Position numbers and translations under genes: made by a program
Source of the DNA: Erythrobacter sp047872805
GTDB taxonomy: Bacteria > Pseudomonadota > Alphaproteobacteria > Sphingomonadales > Sphingomonadaceae
Assembly: GCF_047872805.1 (NCBI RefSeq)
Contig: NZ_JBLQUK010000010.1
Span: forward strand, 56,816-120,815
Reading direction: 5' to 3'
DNA length: 64,000 bases
Shown here: positions 24,781 through 34,191 of the stretch, one piece after another
Position numbering within the stretch: the first letter of the stretch is position 1
How the letters are laid out: the number at the start of each line of letters is the position of its first letter
Notes under the pieces: model-generated
Databases searched by the model: none
What the model was told of the DNA's origin: nothing
Seen by the model: the letters and a program-made list of their open reading frames with translations, nothing else

Positions 24781-25754
24781 CAGGTTCCAGATTGCTGGGG
24801 TCTGGTTCCGCGCTGCCCGCGCGCGTGCTGACCAATGCTGATCTAGCCGAACAAATTGACACCTCTGATGAATGGATCGTCGAACGCACTGGCATCCGCC
24901 AAAGGCATATTGCGGGCGAGGGGGAGACAACGTCGACGCTGGCGACCGCTGCGGCGCGCGCGGCGCTGGCTGATGCGGGGCTGGAGCAGGGCGATATTGA
25001 CCTGATCGTGCTCGCCACCGCGACACCCGACAACACTTTCCCCGCAACCGCGACCAAGGTGCAGCATGCGCTGGGCTGCAACGGCTGCATCGCCTTTGAT
25101 GTCGCGGCGGTGTGCTCGGGCTTTCTCTATGCATTGACGACAGCCGATTCGCTGCTGACCACTGGGGCCGCAAAGCGCGCTCTGGTGATCGGAGCAGAGA
25201 CTTTCAGCCGGATTCTCGATTGGGAGGACCGCACCACCTGCGTTCTGTTCGGTGACGGGGCTGGGGCGGTCGTGCTCGCAGCACCCGATGCCGCCAATCC
25301 CGTCGCGGGCGGCGGACCCGGCGTTATCGCCAGCCGGCTGCATGCCGACGGATCATGTCACGATCTGCTGTATGTCGACGGCGGGCCGTCAACCACGCAA
25401 ACCGTCGGTCATTTGCGCATGAAGGGCCGCGAGGTGTTCCGCCATGCTGTGGTAAACCTTGCCAATGTCCTTGGCGAAGTGATTGAAGATGCTGGAATTT
25501 CTGCCGAGGATATCGACTGGGTCGTGCCTCATCAGGCGAACAAGCGGATCCTTGATGCGACTGCGAAGAAACTGGGCATCCCGGCGGAAAAAGTGATCGT
25601 GACGGTGGATATTCACGCCAACACTTCGGCGGCTTCGGTCCCGCTGGCGTTTGACACCGCCCGCCGCGATGGCCGGATCAAGAACGGCGATCTGGTGATG
25701 TTTGAAGCAATGGGCGGCGGCTTCACTTGGGGTGCCAGCCTGATCCGAATTTGA
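24777..25754 (+). CDS. fabH: Beta-ketoacyl-ACP synthase III
   Basis: A 325-residue KAS III that starts fatty-acid synthesis by condensing acetyl-CoA with malonyl-ACP. Catalytic residues are visible: Cys in AVCSGFLYAL, His in VPHQANKRI, Asn in IHANTSAAS. GTG start at 24777 overlaps the plsX stop; an upstream in-frame start would extend into plsX with no family support. The hairpin CCGCC-TGGTC-GGCGG directly after the stop may serve as a weak terminator. Confidence 0.97.
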   Translation: MTGSRLLGSGSALPARVLTNADLAEQIDTSDEWIVERTGIRQRHIAGEGETTSTLATAAARAALADAGLEQGDIDLIVLATATPDNTFPATATKVQHALGCNGCIAFDVAAVCSGFLYALTTADSLLTTGAAKRALVIGAETFSRILDWEDRTTCVLFGDGAGAVVLAAPDAANPVAGGGPGVIASRLHADGSCHDLLYVDGGPSTTQTVGHLRMKGREVFRHAVVNLANVLGEVIEDAGISAEDIDWVVPHQANKRILDATAKKLGIPAEKVIVTVDIHANTSAASVPLAFDTARRDGRIKNGDLVMFEAMGGGFTWGASLIRI

Positions 25755-25803
25755 CCGCCTGGTCGGCGGCGTGGGAAAAAGCGGCTGCGACGGCTGCCCA
25801 ACG

Positions 25804-25831
25804 TTGCAAAATATTCAATTTTCAATACTAT
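25804..25831 (+). promoter_or_regulatory. Putative promoter of ihfA in an AT-rich stretch
   Basis: TTGCAA (25804-25809), 16-base spacer of mostly A and T, TACTAT (25826-25831). The stretch 25806-25831 is the most AT-rich in this area, which fits a promoter that might be bent or bound by IHF itself. Confidence 0.45.
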
Positions 25832-25868
25832 CAGCGGTAATGAAGTGGGGCGCGCCACAGAGGGAGAT

Positions 25869-26174
25869 ATGCGGATGATGCGTTCAGTTGGTACGCTGAC
25901 CCGAGCCGATCTGGCCGAGACAATCAATCGTAAGATGGGTTTCAGCCGGGCTGAATCGCTCGATCTCGTGGAAGCGATCCTCGACAAGATGACCGCCGGT
26001 CTCGAACGGGGCGAAAACGTCAAGATCTCCGGTTTCGGCAGTTTCGTTTTGCGCGACAAGAATGAGCGTGTGGGCCGCAATCCCAAGACCGGCATCGAAG
26101 TGCCGATCACGCCCCGCCGGGTGCTGACATTCCGCGCGAGCCAGCTGCTTAAAGAGCAGATCGCAAAAGGCTGA
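25869..26174 (+). CDS. ihfA: Integration host factor subunit alpha
   Basis: A 101-residue DNA-bending protein (HU/IHF family). GTLTRADLAETINRKMGFSR begins the dimerisation domain, VKISGFGSFVLRDKNERVGRNPKTG is the family signature with the beta-arm, and VPITPRRVLTFRAS closes it. Three in-frame ATGs (25869, 25875, 25878) follow AGAGGGAGA; 25869 is very close to it, so 25875 or 25878 may be used. It is followed after 17 bases by the MerR gene, a conserved pairing in Alphaproteobacteria. Confidence 0.95.
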   Translation: MRMMRSVGTLTRADLAETINRKMGFSRAESLDLVEAILDKMTAGLERGENVKISGFGSFVLRDKNERVGRNPKTGIEVPITPRRVLTFRASQLLKEQIAKG

Positions 26175-26191
26175 ACGGGTAAGGCACGCGC

Positions 26192-26632
26192 ATGGCCGAG
26201 TTTGACGATGGCAAGGATGACGGCGCGCTCCGTACGATTGGCGAGGTGAGCGAGGGTCTGGGCATCAAGCCGCATGTGCTGCGATACTGGGAACAGCAAT
26301 TCACCTTGCTCAAACCGCTGAAACGCAGCGGCGGCAGACGCTATTACCGGCCCGCCGATGTCGCCATGGTCGAGGCGATCAACCGACTGGTCCACGAAGA
26401 GGGCTACACGCTGAAAGGCGCAGAGGCGGTGCTGCGTTCAAGCGGCGCTTCGGACCTCGACCGGCGGCAAGAGGACCGGCGTATGGGCGACCGCCGCGCC
26501 GATGGCGGCGAAGTCTTTGCCCGGCGCGCAGCCGATGCCGGACCGGTGGAATCGCCCAAACCCGATTATTCGGAAACGATCGCGAAGCTCAAAGGGCTGC
26601 GCGCTCGGCTGGCCAAGGCGATCGAGGCTTAG
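26192..26632 (+). CDS. MerR family transcriptional regulator
   Basis: A 146-residue regulator. The winged HTH of MerR spans residues 11-80: RTIGEVSEGLGIKPHVLRYWEQQF, then RYYRPADVAMVEAINRLV. The rest is a polar linker and a short C-terminal helix (ETIAKLKGLRARLAKAI) for dimerisation; there is no ligand domain and no metal-binding Cys. Its position directly after ihfA is typical for the order. Targets are unknown. Confidence 0.93.
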   Translation: MAEFDDGKDDGALRTIGEVSEGLGIKPHVLRYWEQQFTLLKPLKRSGGRRYYRPADVAMVEAINRLVHEEGYTLKGAEAVLRSSGASDLDRRQEDRRMGDRRADGGEVFARRAADAGPVESPKPDYSETIAKLKGLRARLAKAIEA

Positions 26633-26648
26633 CGTCAAAGCAGTGGCC

Positions 26649-27470
26649 ATGTTCGGTTTCGGCAAACGCAAGCGCGTTCGCATCACTTCTTTCTCCGAGA
26701 AGGACGCACGCCGGTTTCACGACTTCCTGTGCGACGGCGTGATCGCCGAGCATATCGGCGACTTCGCAGCGCTGCGTGAGATCCACGCCGAACTGCAGGC
26801 AGTGCGTCCTCAAGAATGTGTGCTGGCGACCCTCGATAACCCGTGGCAGGCGGTCTACACCATGTTTCACACGATCGGGAAACACCGGCTCGACGACACC
26901 CGGGGGCATGACCTGTCGGCGCTTGGCCCGGAATGTTTCGAGGACGGTGAGCATCTCGGCCACCTCAGCACCTTGGCAGAATTTCCCATCCGGCTCACAA
27001 ACCTGCAAGCGCGCGCAGCCGAGCTAACCCTCGAGGATGCCTGCGGTGTGCTGCAATGGAAGACCGGTGCAATGGACGGGCAGCTCGATCCGATTGCAGT
27101 CATGTCCGATCCTGACGCGGCGCTGCGGATCGCCAATGATCGCGAGGTCCATTTCCAGTTCGTGCCGGTCGCGACCGCGTCGGATGCGCTCGCGGCGCTT
27201 CCGAACGGCTATTTCATGGGCAGCCTTGATCCGATGCAGTCCTATGCGCTCGCGCGTCATCTCGAACGGCGGCACGCAATGGCGCTGATCGGAGTGGGAT
27301 CGCGCTTTTTCGGATATGCACGCTCGATCGCTCTTACCAATGACGAGGCACACGTACTGGCCCGCGACCTCGTGAAGCTGCATGAGAATGCGCCGGACGA
27401 TGCGGAGCAGCGCCTTGCCGCAGCGCTGGTGGGCAAGGACTGGCTCCTGCTGCGCTTCACCGAAGTCTGA
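26649..27470 (+). CDS. Uncharacterised cytoplasmic protein
   Basis: A 273-residue protein I do not recognise. It starts MFGFGKRKRVRITSF with a basic tip, has no signal peptide or long hydrophobic segment, and alternates helix and strand predictions. Motifs such as PWQAVYTMFHTIGKHRLDD, EFPIRLTNLQARA and FFGYARSIALTNDEAHVLARDLV do not recall a known active site. The frame is open further upstream, but ATG 26649, 16 bases after merR, is the better start. It converges on smc across seven bases. It may belong to the merR transcript. Confidence 0.7.
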   Translation: MFGFGKRKRVRITSFSEKDARRFHDFLCDGVIAEHIGDFAALREIHAELQAVRPQECVLATLDNPWQAVYTMFHTIGKHRLDDTRGHDLSALGPECFEDGEHLGHLSTLAEFPIRLTNLQARAAELTLEDACGVLQWKTGAMDGQLDPIAVMSDPDAALRIANDREVHFQFVPVATASDALAALPNGYFMGSLDPMQSYALARHLERRHAMALIGVGSRFFGYARSIALTNDEAHVLARDLVKLHENAPDDAEQRLAAALVGKDWLLLRFTEV

Positions 27471-27477
27471 AGAGCGC

Positions 27478-30400
27478 CTACTCCGCCGCCATCAGCGCGG
27501 CTTCGCCCAGATCGACGCTGACGAGCCGCGAGACGCCTTTTTCGGCCATGGTTACTCCGAACAATCGGTGCATTCGGCTCATGGTCACGGCGTTGTGGGT
27601 GACGATCAGGTAACGGGTCCGGGTGGTCTGGACCATCGAATCGAGCAGGTCGCAGAACCGTTCGACGTTGGCGTCATCGAGCGGCGCGTCGACCTCGTCG
27701 AGCACGCAGATCGGCGCGGGGTTGGTCAGGAATAGCCCAAATATCAACGCCGTCGCCGTCAACGCCTGCTCTCCGCCGGAAAGAAGTGAAAGCGATTGCA
27801 GACGCTTACCGGGCGGCTGGGCGTAGATCTCCAGTCCCGCCTCAAGCGGATCGTCCGAATCGATCAGCGCCAGATGCGCGCTTCCGCCCTGAAACAGCCG
27901 GGAAAAGAGCACCCGAAAATGCCCGTCCACTTCTTCGAAAGCTGCCCGCAGCCGTTCGCGGCCCTCGCGGTTGAGGTTGCCGATTGAACCGCGCAGCCGC
28001 GCGATCGCTTCGGTCAATTCGGCCTGCTCGCTGGCACTGGTGCCGTGTTCTTCCTCAATCCGCGCGAGCTCTTCGGCGGCGACCAGATTGACCGGCCCAA
28101 TCCGTTCGCGGCTGGCGGTGAGGCGGTCCATTTCTTCCGATTCGTCACTGGCGGGCCGCACCGCGTCCTCGTTGAACCCAAACCGTTCGGCCAAGAGCGG
28201 GGGTGGGCATTGAAACCGCTCGCCCGACACGCGCGCAAATTCGCTGCGGCGCGATTCCTGATTTTCCGCGCGTGCCGCCAATGTTGCCCGGCCTTCGCGC
28301 GCAACCGACAGTTTTTCCTGCGCCTCGGCCAGAGCGCGGTCGGCGGTGCTCACCGCGCTCGCACACAAATCCATCGCCGATTGTGCCGCTTCAAGCTCGC
28401 GCGTCAGCCGCTCGCGCACCGCATCGCCTTGTTCGATCTCGGCCATCAGCGCGGCGGGCTTGGCGGCAATGACGCTGCGCTCTTCTTCGATTTCTTCGAG
28501 CCGCCGTCCGGCCTCGGCAACGCGCGCCGCCGCTTCGCCAGAACGGGATTTCCAATTGGCATAATCAGCCCGCTGCGCCGCCAGTCTTTCACGCGCGACG
28601 GCAATGCCCTGATCCTGCGCGGCGAGCTGCGCCAGCGCCGATTGCACCGCCGATTTCGCAGCTTCGTGCCGCGCCCGCGCCGCCTCCAGTGCCGCGCGTC
28701 CGGCATCGGGCGGGGGCAGCGCCGCGCGCGCTTCGGTCGTGGCGGAAAGGTCGTTTTCGGCGGCGCGCAATTGCTCTTCGAGTTCGGCTGACGATGCCGC
28801 CAGCTCCTCCATTCGCGCCGCGACCCGGTCCTTAGCTGCCTCAGCCTGATCGAGCCTGCGCAGCGCGGCGCGTTCGGCCTCGGCAGCGGCGGCGATGCCG
28901 CGTTCCTGCGCAACCAACGCGGCCTGGAGCGCTGCCAGTTCTTCACGCGCGGTGCGTTCCTGCGTTTCGGCAAGCAGCGCCGCGCTCCGCAGATCGGGGA
29001 TTTGCATTTCAAGTTCGGCAAGGCGGTTGGCTGCCTCCAGCTGGGCGGCCTCGGCCGAGCCTTCGCCGCGCGCAACGAATCCGTCCCAGCGGCGCAGATG
29101 GCCGCCAAGCGTGACCAGCCATTCGCCGGGGCCGAGCACGCGGCCATCATCGGCATTAGCGCAGTGGACCAGCGCTAGCCGTGCTTGCAATTCCGGGGGG
29201 CAATCGCGGACATGATCGAGCAGGCTGTCGGCCACTTGCGCGGGCGCAGTGCTGCCGGTCCAGAAACGGCCATCGCTGGCCTCTGGCGGCGCGCCCAAGG
29301 GTGACTTTGCATCGCGCCCCAGGACCGCGGCGATGGCGCGTTCATACCCTTTGGCGACGCTGACCTTGTCGAGCGCTGCGGGCAGACCTTCGCGGCCCTT
29401 GGTGCGTTTGTCCCGCGCGTCACGGTCACGGGTCAGTGCGGTGTATTCACGCTCCACCCCGGCAAGCTCTGCCCTTGCCGCAGCCAGCGCCGCACCGGTT
29501 TCATCGCGGGCGGTTTGCAATTCGCGCTTTCGCGCTTGCTCTGTGTCAAAGCGGGCGCGCAGCCGGGCGGTCTCGCTTGCGGCTTCTTCCGCAGCCTCAC
29601 GCGCCGCGATAACTGCGTGATCTGGATCGTCTCCCCCCGCCAGTTCGGCGCGCGCCGCTGTGATCCGGTCGCGCTCGCGGGTGATTCTTGCGAGCCGTGC
29701 CTGCGCCTGTTCGATGGCCGCTTCGGCGACGCGCCATTCGGCTTCGACCCCGGCATGGTCGGCGGTCGCCTTGGCCAGCGCCAGTTCGGCGGAGCGGCTG
29801 GCGCGGTCAGCATTATCGGAGGCCTCCGCCAAAGCCGGTCGCTGCGCTTCGGCATCGCTGAGCGACTGCCGCGAGGTTTCAAGGTCGCGTTCCAGCTTGG
29901 CTAAGGCACCGGCGGCATCGCTGGTCAGGCGGTCGGCTGTCTGACGGTCTTCCTCCAGCCGGGAGCGTTGGCGTTCAAGATCCGCGAGCCGCGTTTCGGC
30001 GGCCTCCAACTTTTCCGAAAGCGCCGCCATGCGGTGGCCATGCGCGCTTGCATCATCGCGCCGGTCGGCCAGTTCGTCGCGCGCGCTGGCGATCCGGGCG
30101 GCGGCTTCGGCTTGCGCCTTTTGCGCGGTGTCGGCGTCGCGCTTGGCCGCATCCACCTGCGCATTGGCGGTCTCAGCGGCGGCGCGCGCTTCCTTGGCGG
30201 CGGCGGCGGCATCGCGCCACCGGGCAAACAGCAACCGCGCCTCGGCATGCTGAATTTCCTGCGACAGCTTGGTATAACGCTCCGCCTGCTTGGCCTGCCG
30301 CCGCAGCGCGGTCATCTGAGCATCGAGCCCAGCCATCAAATCTTCGAGCCGTTCGAGGTTCTTTTCCGCGGCGCGCAATTTGCTCTCGGCATCCTTGCGC

Positions 30401-30900
30401 CGCACATGCAGTCCGGCGATCCCGGCGGCTTCTTCCAGCATCATGCGGCGTTCGGCGGGTTTTGCCGCGATCACTTGCGCAATCTTGCCCTGCGACACCA
30501 GCGCGGGCGAATGCGCGCCAGTTGCGGCATCGGCAAAGGTCAGCGCGACGTCTTTGGCGCGCACATCATTGCCATTGACCCGGTATGCGCTGCCCGCACC
30601 GCGTTCGATTCGGCGGGTGACGATCAGTTCCTCTCCCTCGCCATCGGCGGCGTGCAGAACCACTTCGGCAAAGGCGCGCGCGGGCCGTGTGTCGGTCCCG
30701 GCAAAGATCACATCTTCCATCCCGCCCGACCGCATCGATTTGGCCGAGGTTTCCCCCATGACCCATCGGATCGCCTCAAGCAGGTTGGATTTGCCGCAGC
30801 CATTGGGGCCAACAATCCCTGTCAGCCCCGGTTCGATGCGCAGTTCAGCCGGCTCTACAAAGCTTTTGAAGCCGGAAAGTTTGAGGCGGCTGATTTGCAT
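27478..30900 (-). CDS. smc: Chromosome segregation protein SMC
   Basis: A 1140-residue SMC ATPase that organises and segregates the chromosome with ScpA and ScpB. Walker A is GPNGCGKSNLLEA near residue 35; long Ala/Glu/Arg-rich coiled coils flank the hinge at about residues 500-640 (KGYERAIAAVLG region); the C-terminal head has signature LSGGEQALTA and Walker B ICVLDEVDAPLDDANVERF. Length matches the family. ATG 30900. It is the last gene of the dciA-dsbA-dsbA-smc series. Confidence 0.97.
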   Translation of the reverse strand: MQISRLKLSGFKSFVEPAELRIEPGLTGIVGPNGCGKSNLLEAIRWVMGETSAKSMRSGGMEDVIFAGTDTRPARAFAEVVLHAADGEGEELIVTRRIERGAGSAYRVNGNDVRAKDVALTFADAATGAHSPALVSQGKIAQVIAAKPAERRMMLEEAAGIAGLHVRRKDAESKLRAAEKNLERLEDLMAGLDAQMTALRRQAKQAERYTKLSQEIQHAEARLLFARWRDAAAAAKEARAAAETANAQVDAAKRDADTAQKAQAEAAARIASARDELADRRDDASAHGHRMAALSEKLEAAETRLADLERQRSRLEEDRQTADRLTSDAAGALAKLERDLETSRQSLSDAEAQRPALAEASDNADRASRSAELALAKATADHAGVEAEWRVAEAAIEQAQARLARITRERDRITAARAELAGGDDPDHAVIAAREAAEEAASETARLRARFDTEQARKRELQTARDETGAALAAARAELAGVEREYTALTRDRDARDKRTKGREGLPAALDKVSVAKGYERAIAAVLGRDAKSPLGAPPEASDGRFWTGSTAPAQVADSLLDHVRDCPPELQARLALVHCANADDGRVLGPGEWLVTLGGHLRRWDGFVARGEGSAEAAQLEAANRLAELEMQIPDLRSAALLAETQERTAREELAALQAALVAQERGIAAAAEAERAALRRLDQAEAAKDRVAARMEELAASSAELEEQLRAAENDLSATTEARAALPPPDAGRAALEAARARHEAAKSAVQSALAQLAAQDQGIAVARERLAAQRADYANWKSRSGEAAARVAEAGRRLEEIEEERSVIAAKPAALMAEIEQGDAVRERLTRELEAAQSAMDLCASAVSTADRALAEAQEKLSVAREGRATLAARAENQESRRSEFARVSGERFQCPPPLLAERFGFNEDAVRPASDESEEMDRLTASRERIGPVNLVAAEELARIEEEHGTSASEQAELTEAIARLRGSIGNLNREGRERLRAAFEEVDGHFRVLFSRLFQGGSAHLALIDSDDPLEAGLEIYAQPPGKRLQSLSLLSGGEQALTATALIFGLFLTNPAPICVLDEVDAPLDDANVERFCDLLDSMVQTTRTRYLIVTHNAVTMSRMHRLFGVTMAEKGVSRLVSVDLGEAALMAAE

Positions 30901-30918
30901 GCGGTCAGGTCTTTGAAC

Positions 30919-31665
30919 CTATTCCTGACGCGCGCCGGCGCGTTGCAGCAACGGTTCAAGATCGTTCCACTGGTTCACGTCCAGCTTGCGCCCATTCAGC
31001 AGGAAAGTCGGGGTAGCCTGAATCCCCAGCTCTTCGGCCTGGGTCTGTGAATTGTTGATAATACTTTCGATTTTCGCGGTATCGGCGAGGCAGGCGCGCT
31101 GTTGATCGGCGGACAGGCCGCGCGCGGCGAAAAAGTCGATCAGGCCAGCGGCCTCGGCAATTTGGACAAAACGCTGTTCGACGGGCATTTCGCCTGCGGC
31201 TTCGTAGGCCGCGCCATTGGCGTTTACATTGGCAAAGATCGCTTCGAGATTGCCCCATGCCTGATCGGAGAGGACTTGCATGTTCTCCTTCGCGCCGCAG
31301 CGCACCAGCGTGGCGACCGCAACGTCAATCGGGTCGCGCACCAGATTGCGCTGTTCAAAGCTGACAACGCCGGTGGCGACGTATTCTTTGAGCGGGGGTT
31401 TGCCCGTCGCGGAGAAATTGGCGCAGGCACCGCAGGTGTGCGAGGCATATTCGACCAGTTTCAGCGGTGCATCGGGATTGCCGAGAATATAGCCATCTTC
31501 GGCGCTGACCGTGATGGTCTCACCCCAATTGGTGCCATCAGGCGCAGGGATTGCGGCGATGGCGGCGCTTTCTCCTTCGCCGGGTGCCTCCTCTCCGCAA
31601 GCCGTCAGGGTCAGCGCGAGCGGGGCGATCAGGGCGAGTTTGAACAAGGTCTGGGTCGATTTCAT
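30919..31665 (-). CDS. DsbA-family thioredoxin-like lipoprotein
   Basis: A 248-residue protein. Its N-terminus MKSTQTLFKLALIAPLALT ends in lipobox LTAC, so it is probably anchored to a membrane, facing the periplasm. The thioredoxin fold has the redox pair in SHTCGACANFS (C-G-A-C) and the usual helical insert, with IQATPTFLLNGR holding the cis-Pro. It is close to the BdbD/DsbA-like group that acts on folding of exported proteins. A paralogue lies 134 bases upstream; smc lies 18 bases downstream. Confidence 0.9.
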   Translation of the reverse strand: MKSTQTLFKLALIAPLALTLTACGEEAPGEGESAAIAAIPAPDGTNWGETITVSAEDGYILGNPDAPLKLVEYASHTCGACANFSATGKPPLKEYVATGVVSFEQRNLVRDPIDVAVATLVRCGAKENMQVLSDQAWGNLEAIFANVNANGAAYEAAGEMPVEQRFVQIAEAAGLIDFFAARGLSADQQRACLADTAKIESIINNSQTQAEELGIQATPTFLLNGRKLDVNQWNDLEPLLQRAGARQE

Positions 31666-31799
31666 GCTGGATGGATCCTCTGATCGAAGTCTGGGAAACT
31701 ATACAAATGCTCCGCATCAGCGGAAGCGGATAGCGCACACCGCTTGTGCACAAATGTGTCGATTATGTGAAATTCGCGCAAGTTTGGCGGGCCGAGCCA

Positions 31800-32567
31800 T
31801 TATTCCGATGCATTTTCGGGGCGGAACCGTTCGGCCAGCACCGGATAAAGCGCACCCCAAGTGTGCACTTCGTTCAGCAATTCGCCGTCGAGCGCGAAAC
31901 TGGGTGTGCCGGGCACGGCGAATTCATCGCGGTCGGCATTGCCATTGCGGATCAGCGCCAGCGCCGCTGCATCGTCGGCAAGACAGGTGTTGATGTCTGC
32001 CATTGATGTGCCGCGTTCGGCCAGCATGTCATCAAGGTCAAGCGCGCGCGCCGCGTTGAGCCGCGCATCGCGGTCGCCGCGCGCCCAGATCGCCTGCTGC
32101 GCCTGCGGTGCGGTGCGCGCCTTTTCCATCCAGCTGTCCTGCCGCATCAGATACATGCGGTGGCGGTTCTTGAACCCATCCACCGGACCGCAGGCGACCA
32201 ATAGCGATACAGTCAGGTCTATGGCGTTGCGGATCACCGGGCGAATTTCGAGGTTCAAATGCCCCGGCGCGAGCAGCGCCAGATCCAGCGCCCCTTCGCC
32301 TTCGCGCGCAAAGGTGGCGCAGTGGCCGCAGGTGTAGCTGATGAATTCGATCAGCGCGGCGTCGGCTTCGGGATTGCCGATCCGGTATCCGCGATCGGTC
32401 CGTTCAACTTCGGCATGCCACGCCGCGCGGCGGCCATCGCCGACAAATTCGCTGCCGGGATTGTTCAGGCCATTGGGCGAATCGGAATCGTTGCGCGAAG
32501 TTTGCGCGCTGGCCGGGGTAACGAGTGCGGCGACCGCTACCAATGTTCCCAGAAATGCTTTTCTCAC
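31800..32567 (-). CDS. DsbA-family thioredoxin-like exported protein
   Basis: A 255-residue paralogue of the next gene, with signal peptide ending near TPASAQ. The redox pair is in SYTCGHCATFA (C-G-H-C, the same as in E. coli DsbA), and FAVPGTPSFALDGE contains the cis-Pro loop. GTG start at 32567 overlaps the dciA stop by four bases. The two paralogues use different dipeptides between the cysteines, which implies different redox potentials. Confidence 0.9.
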   Translation of the reverse strand: MRKAFLGTLVAVAALVTPASAQTSRNDSDSPNGLNNPGSEFVGDGRRAAWHAEVERTDRGYRIGNPEADAALIEFISYTCGHCATFAREGEGALDLALLAPGHLNLEIRPVIRNAIDLTVSLLVACGPVDGFKNRHRMYLMRQDSWMEKARTAPQAQQAIWARGDRDARLNAARALDLDDMLAERGTSMADINTCLADDAAALALIRNGNADRDEFAVPGTPSFALDGELLNEVHTWGALYPVLAERFRPENASE

Positions 32568-33127
32568 TTCGTATCGTCTTTCTTGTTGGCCTCACCCATG
32601 CTGCGCGCCAGCGATTCGAGCACCGTCCGCAGCTCCGGATCGCCAATATCGCGCAAGGATTCCCCCAATTCCATCGGGATCGGTTTGAGCGAGGGAGGCG
32701 GTTTGGGGCGCTGTTGAGCAGATGGCGGCTTAACCGCGCCTTGCCGGATTTTCACCCGTGAAACCGCGCTATAACCGAAAAAGCGGTTTACCCTTGTGAT
32801 GATTTCCGGGATCACCTGCTGGATCAGCGGCGCATGGGCGGGCGCGACGACGAGTTGCAGGATGCCTTCGGATTTTTCGCCGGGCGGGAAACGGATCGCT
32901 TCGGGGGAGCAGACGCGGGCGTGGATGGGGCCGACGATTTCGGGCCAGCGGGTGACAACCGAGCTTTGCACGAAGCCAAAGCGGCGAAATGCGGTGCGCC
33001 CGATCTCGGGCATCAGATCGCCGATCGCCTTGGCCCCGGTGCCGCGCGGGCGTTCGTATAGCCTCGCGGTTTTGCGCGGCCGCGCGGCGGGTTTGTCGCT
33101 GTCGCTTCCCATGACCGGGCCAGCCAT
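32564..33127 (-). CDS. dciA: DUF721 protein, DciA-type helicase loader
   Basis: A 187-residue protein. The DUF721 domain spans about residues 25-120: AIGDLMPEIGRTAFRRFGF, VVTRWPEIVGPIHARVCSPEAIRF and LQLVVAPAHAPLIQQVIPEI are its hallmarks. In many bacteria without DnaC, DciA loads DnaB; here the domain is N-terminal and followed by a proline-rich tail. I used ATG 33127; ATG 33112 is nearly as good. The start region is next to the divergent mutY GTG at 33142, 14 bases away, so both promoters must lie in coding sequence. Confidence 0.85.
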   Translation of the reverse strand: MAGPVMGSDSDKPAARPRKTARLYERPRGTGAKAIGDLMPEIGRTAFRRFGFVQSSVVTRWPEIVGPIHARVCSPEAIRFPPGEKSEGILQLVVAPAHAPLIQQVIPEIITRVNRFFGYSAVSRVKIRQGAVKPPSAQQRPKPPPSLKPIPMELGESLRDIGDPELRTVLESLARSMGEANKKDDTK

Positions 33128-33141
33128 GCCATAGCCGCCGC

Positions 33142-34191
33142 GTGACCGCCAGCATCTCTGACAATCTGCTCCACTGGTATGACAGCCACGCCCGTGCGCT
33201 GCCATGGCGCAATCCGCCCGGTGCGGCGGTCCCCGATGACCCGGATTGGCCGTATCGCGTCTGGCTGTCCGAAGTGATGCTGCAGCAAACCACAGTCGCT
33301 GCGGTAAAGCCCTATTTCGAGAAATTCACGAAGCTTTGGCCCTCAGTTTGCGACCTTGCGCGGGCGAGCGAGAGCGAAATCATGGCGGCGTGGGCGGGCC
33401 TTGGCTATTATTCGCGGGCGCGCAATCTGGTGAAGTGCGCAGCCGCCGTGGCGACACGCGGCGGCTTTCCCGAAACCGAGGCGGAACTGCGCGCATTGCC
33501 GGGACTGGGTGCCTACACCGCAGCCGCCATCGCGGCGATTGCGTTTGGCAAACGCGCGGTGGTGGTGGATGCCAATGTCGAACGGGTGGCCGCGCGGCTG
33601 TTTGCCATTGCGGAACCGCTGCCCGCTGCGCGCAAGGCGATCCGCGCACGCGCCGATGAGATCACGCCGACCCGCCGCGCGGGCGATTTTGCGCAGGCGA
33701 TGATGGATCTCGGATCGCAAATCTGCACCAGCAAAGCTCCGCGCTGTCTGCTGTGCCCACTCGCGCCGCAATGCGCTGGGCGTTTGACGGGGGAGCCCGA
33801 GCGTCTGCCGGTGAAGCCCACCAAAAAGCCCAAGCCTGAGCGCCGCGGCACCGCCTTCTGGATTGAACGCGGTGCAGGCCGAGCGCGCGAAGTGTGGCTG
33901 GTTACGCGGCCGGGCACGGGGATGCTGGGCGGGATGCGCGCACTGCCCGATGATGGCTGGAGCGCACGCGCGGATGGATCAGGCGCGGCGGCTTTGGCCG
34001 GAAAGACAGAGGAATTGGGCGCCGTGCGGCACACCTTTACTCACGCGCATCTGACCTTGCGTGTGTGCCGCATGGTTTCGTCCAGCGCGCCACCGGGCGA
34101 GGGTGATTGGTGGCCGGCCGAAAAACTTGACGAAGCGGGCCTACCCACCCTGTTTGCCAAGGCGGCGCGGCTGGCGCTGGCCGCAGGTTAG
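33142..34191 (+). CDS. mutY: A/G-specific adenine glycosylase
   Basis: A 349-residue DNA repair enzyme that removes adenine opposite 8-oxoguanine. ALPWRNPPG opens the family; SEVMLQQTTVAAV and LPGLGAYTAAAI (helix-hairpin-helix) follow, with the catalytic Asp in VDANVERV. Cysteines in ICTSKAPRCLLCPLAPQCAG form the [4Fe-4S] loop. The C-terminal NUDIX-like domain (residues about 225-349) reads the 8-oxoG. GTG start at 33142. The last four bases overlap the end of the small minus-strand gene. Confidence 0.95.
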   Translation: MTASISDNLLHWYDSHARALPWRNPPGAAVPDDPDWPYRVWLSEVMLQQTTVAAVKPYFEKFTKLWPSVCDLARASESEIMAAWAGLGYYSRARNLVKCAAAVATRGGFPETEAELRALPGLGAYTAAAIAAIAFGKRAVVVDANVERVAARLFAIAEPLPAARKAIRARADEITPTRRAGDFAQAMMDLGSQICTSKAPRCLLCPLAPQCAGRLTGEPERLPVKPTKKPKPERRGTAFWIERGAGRAREVWLVTRPGTGMLGGMRALPDDGWSARADGSGAAALAGKTEELGAVRHTFTHAHLTLRVCRMVSSSAPPGEGDWWPAEKLDEAGLPTLFAKAARLALAAG

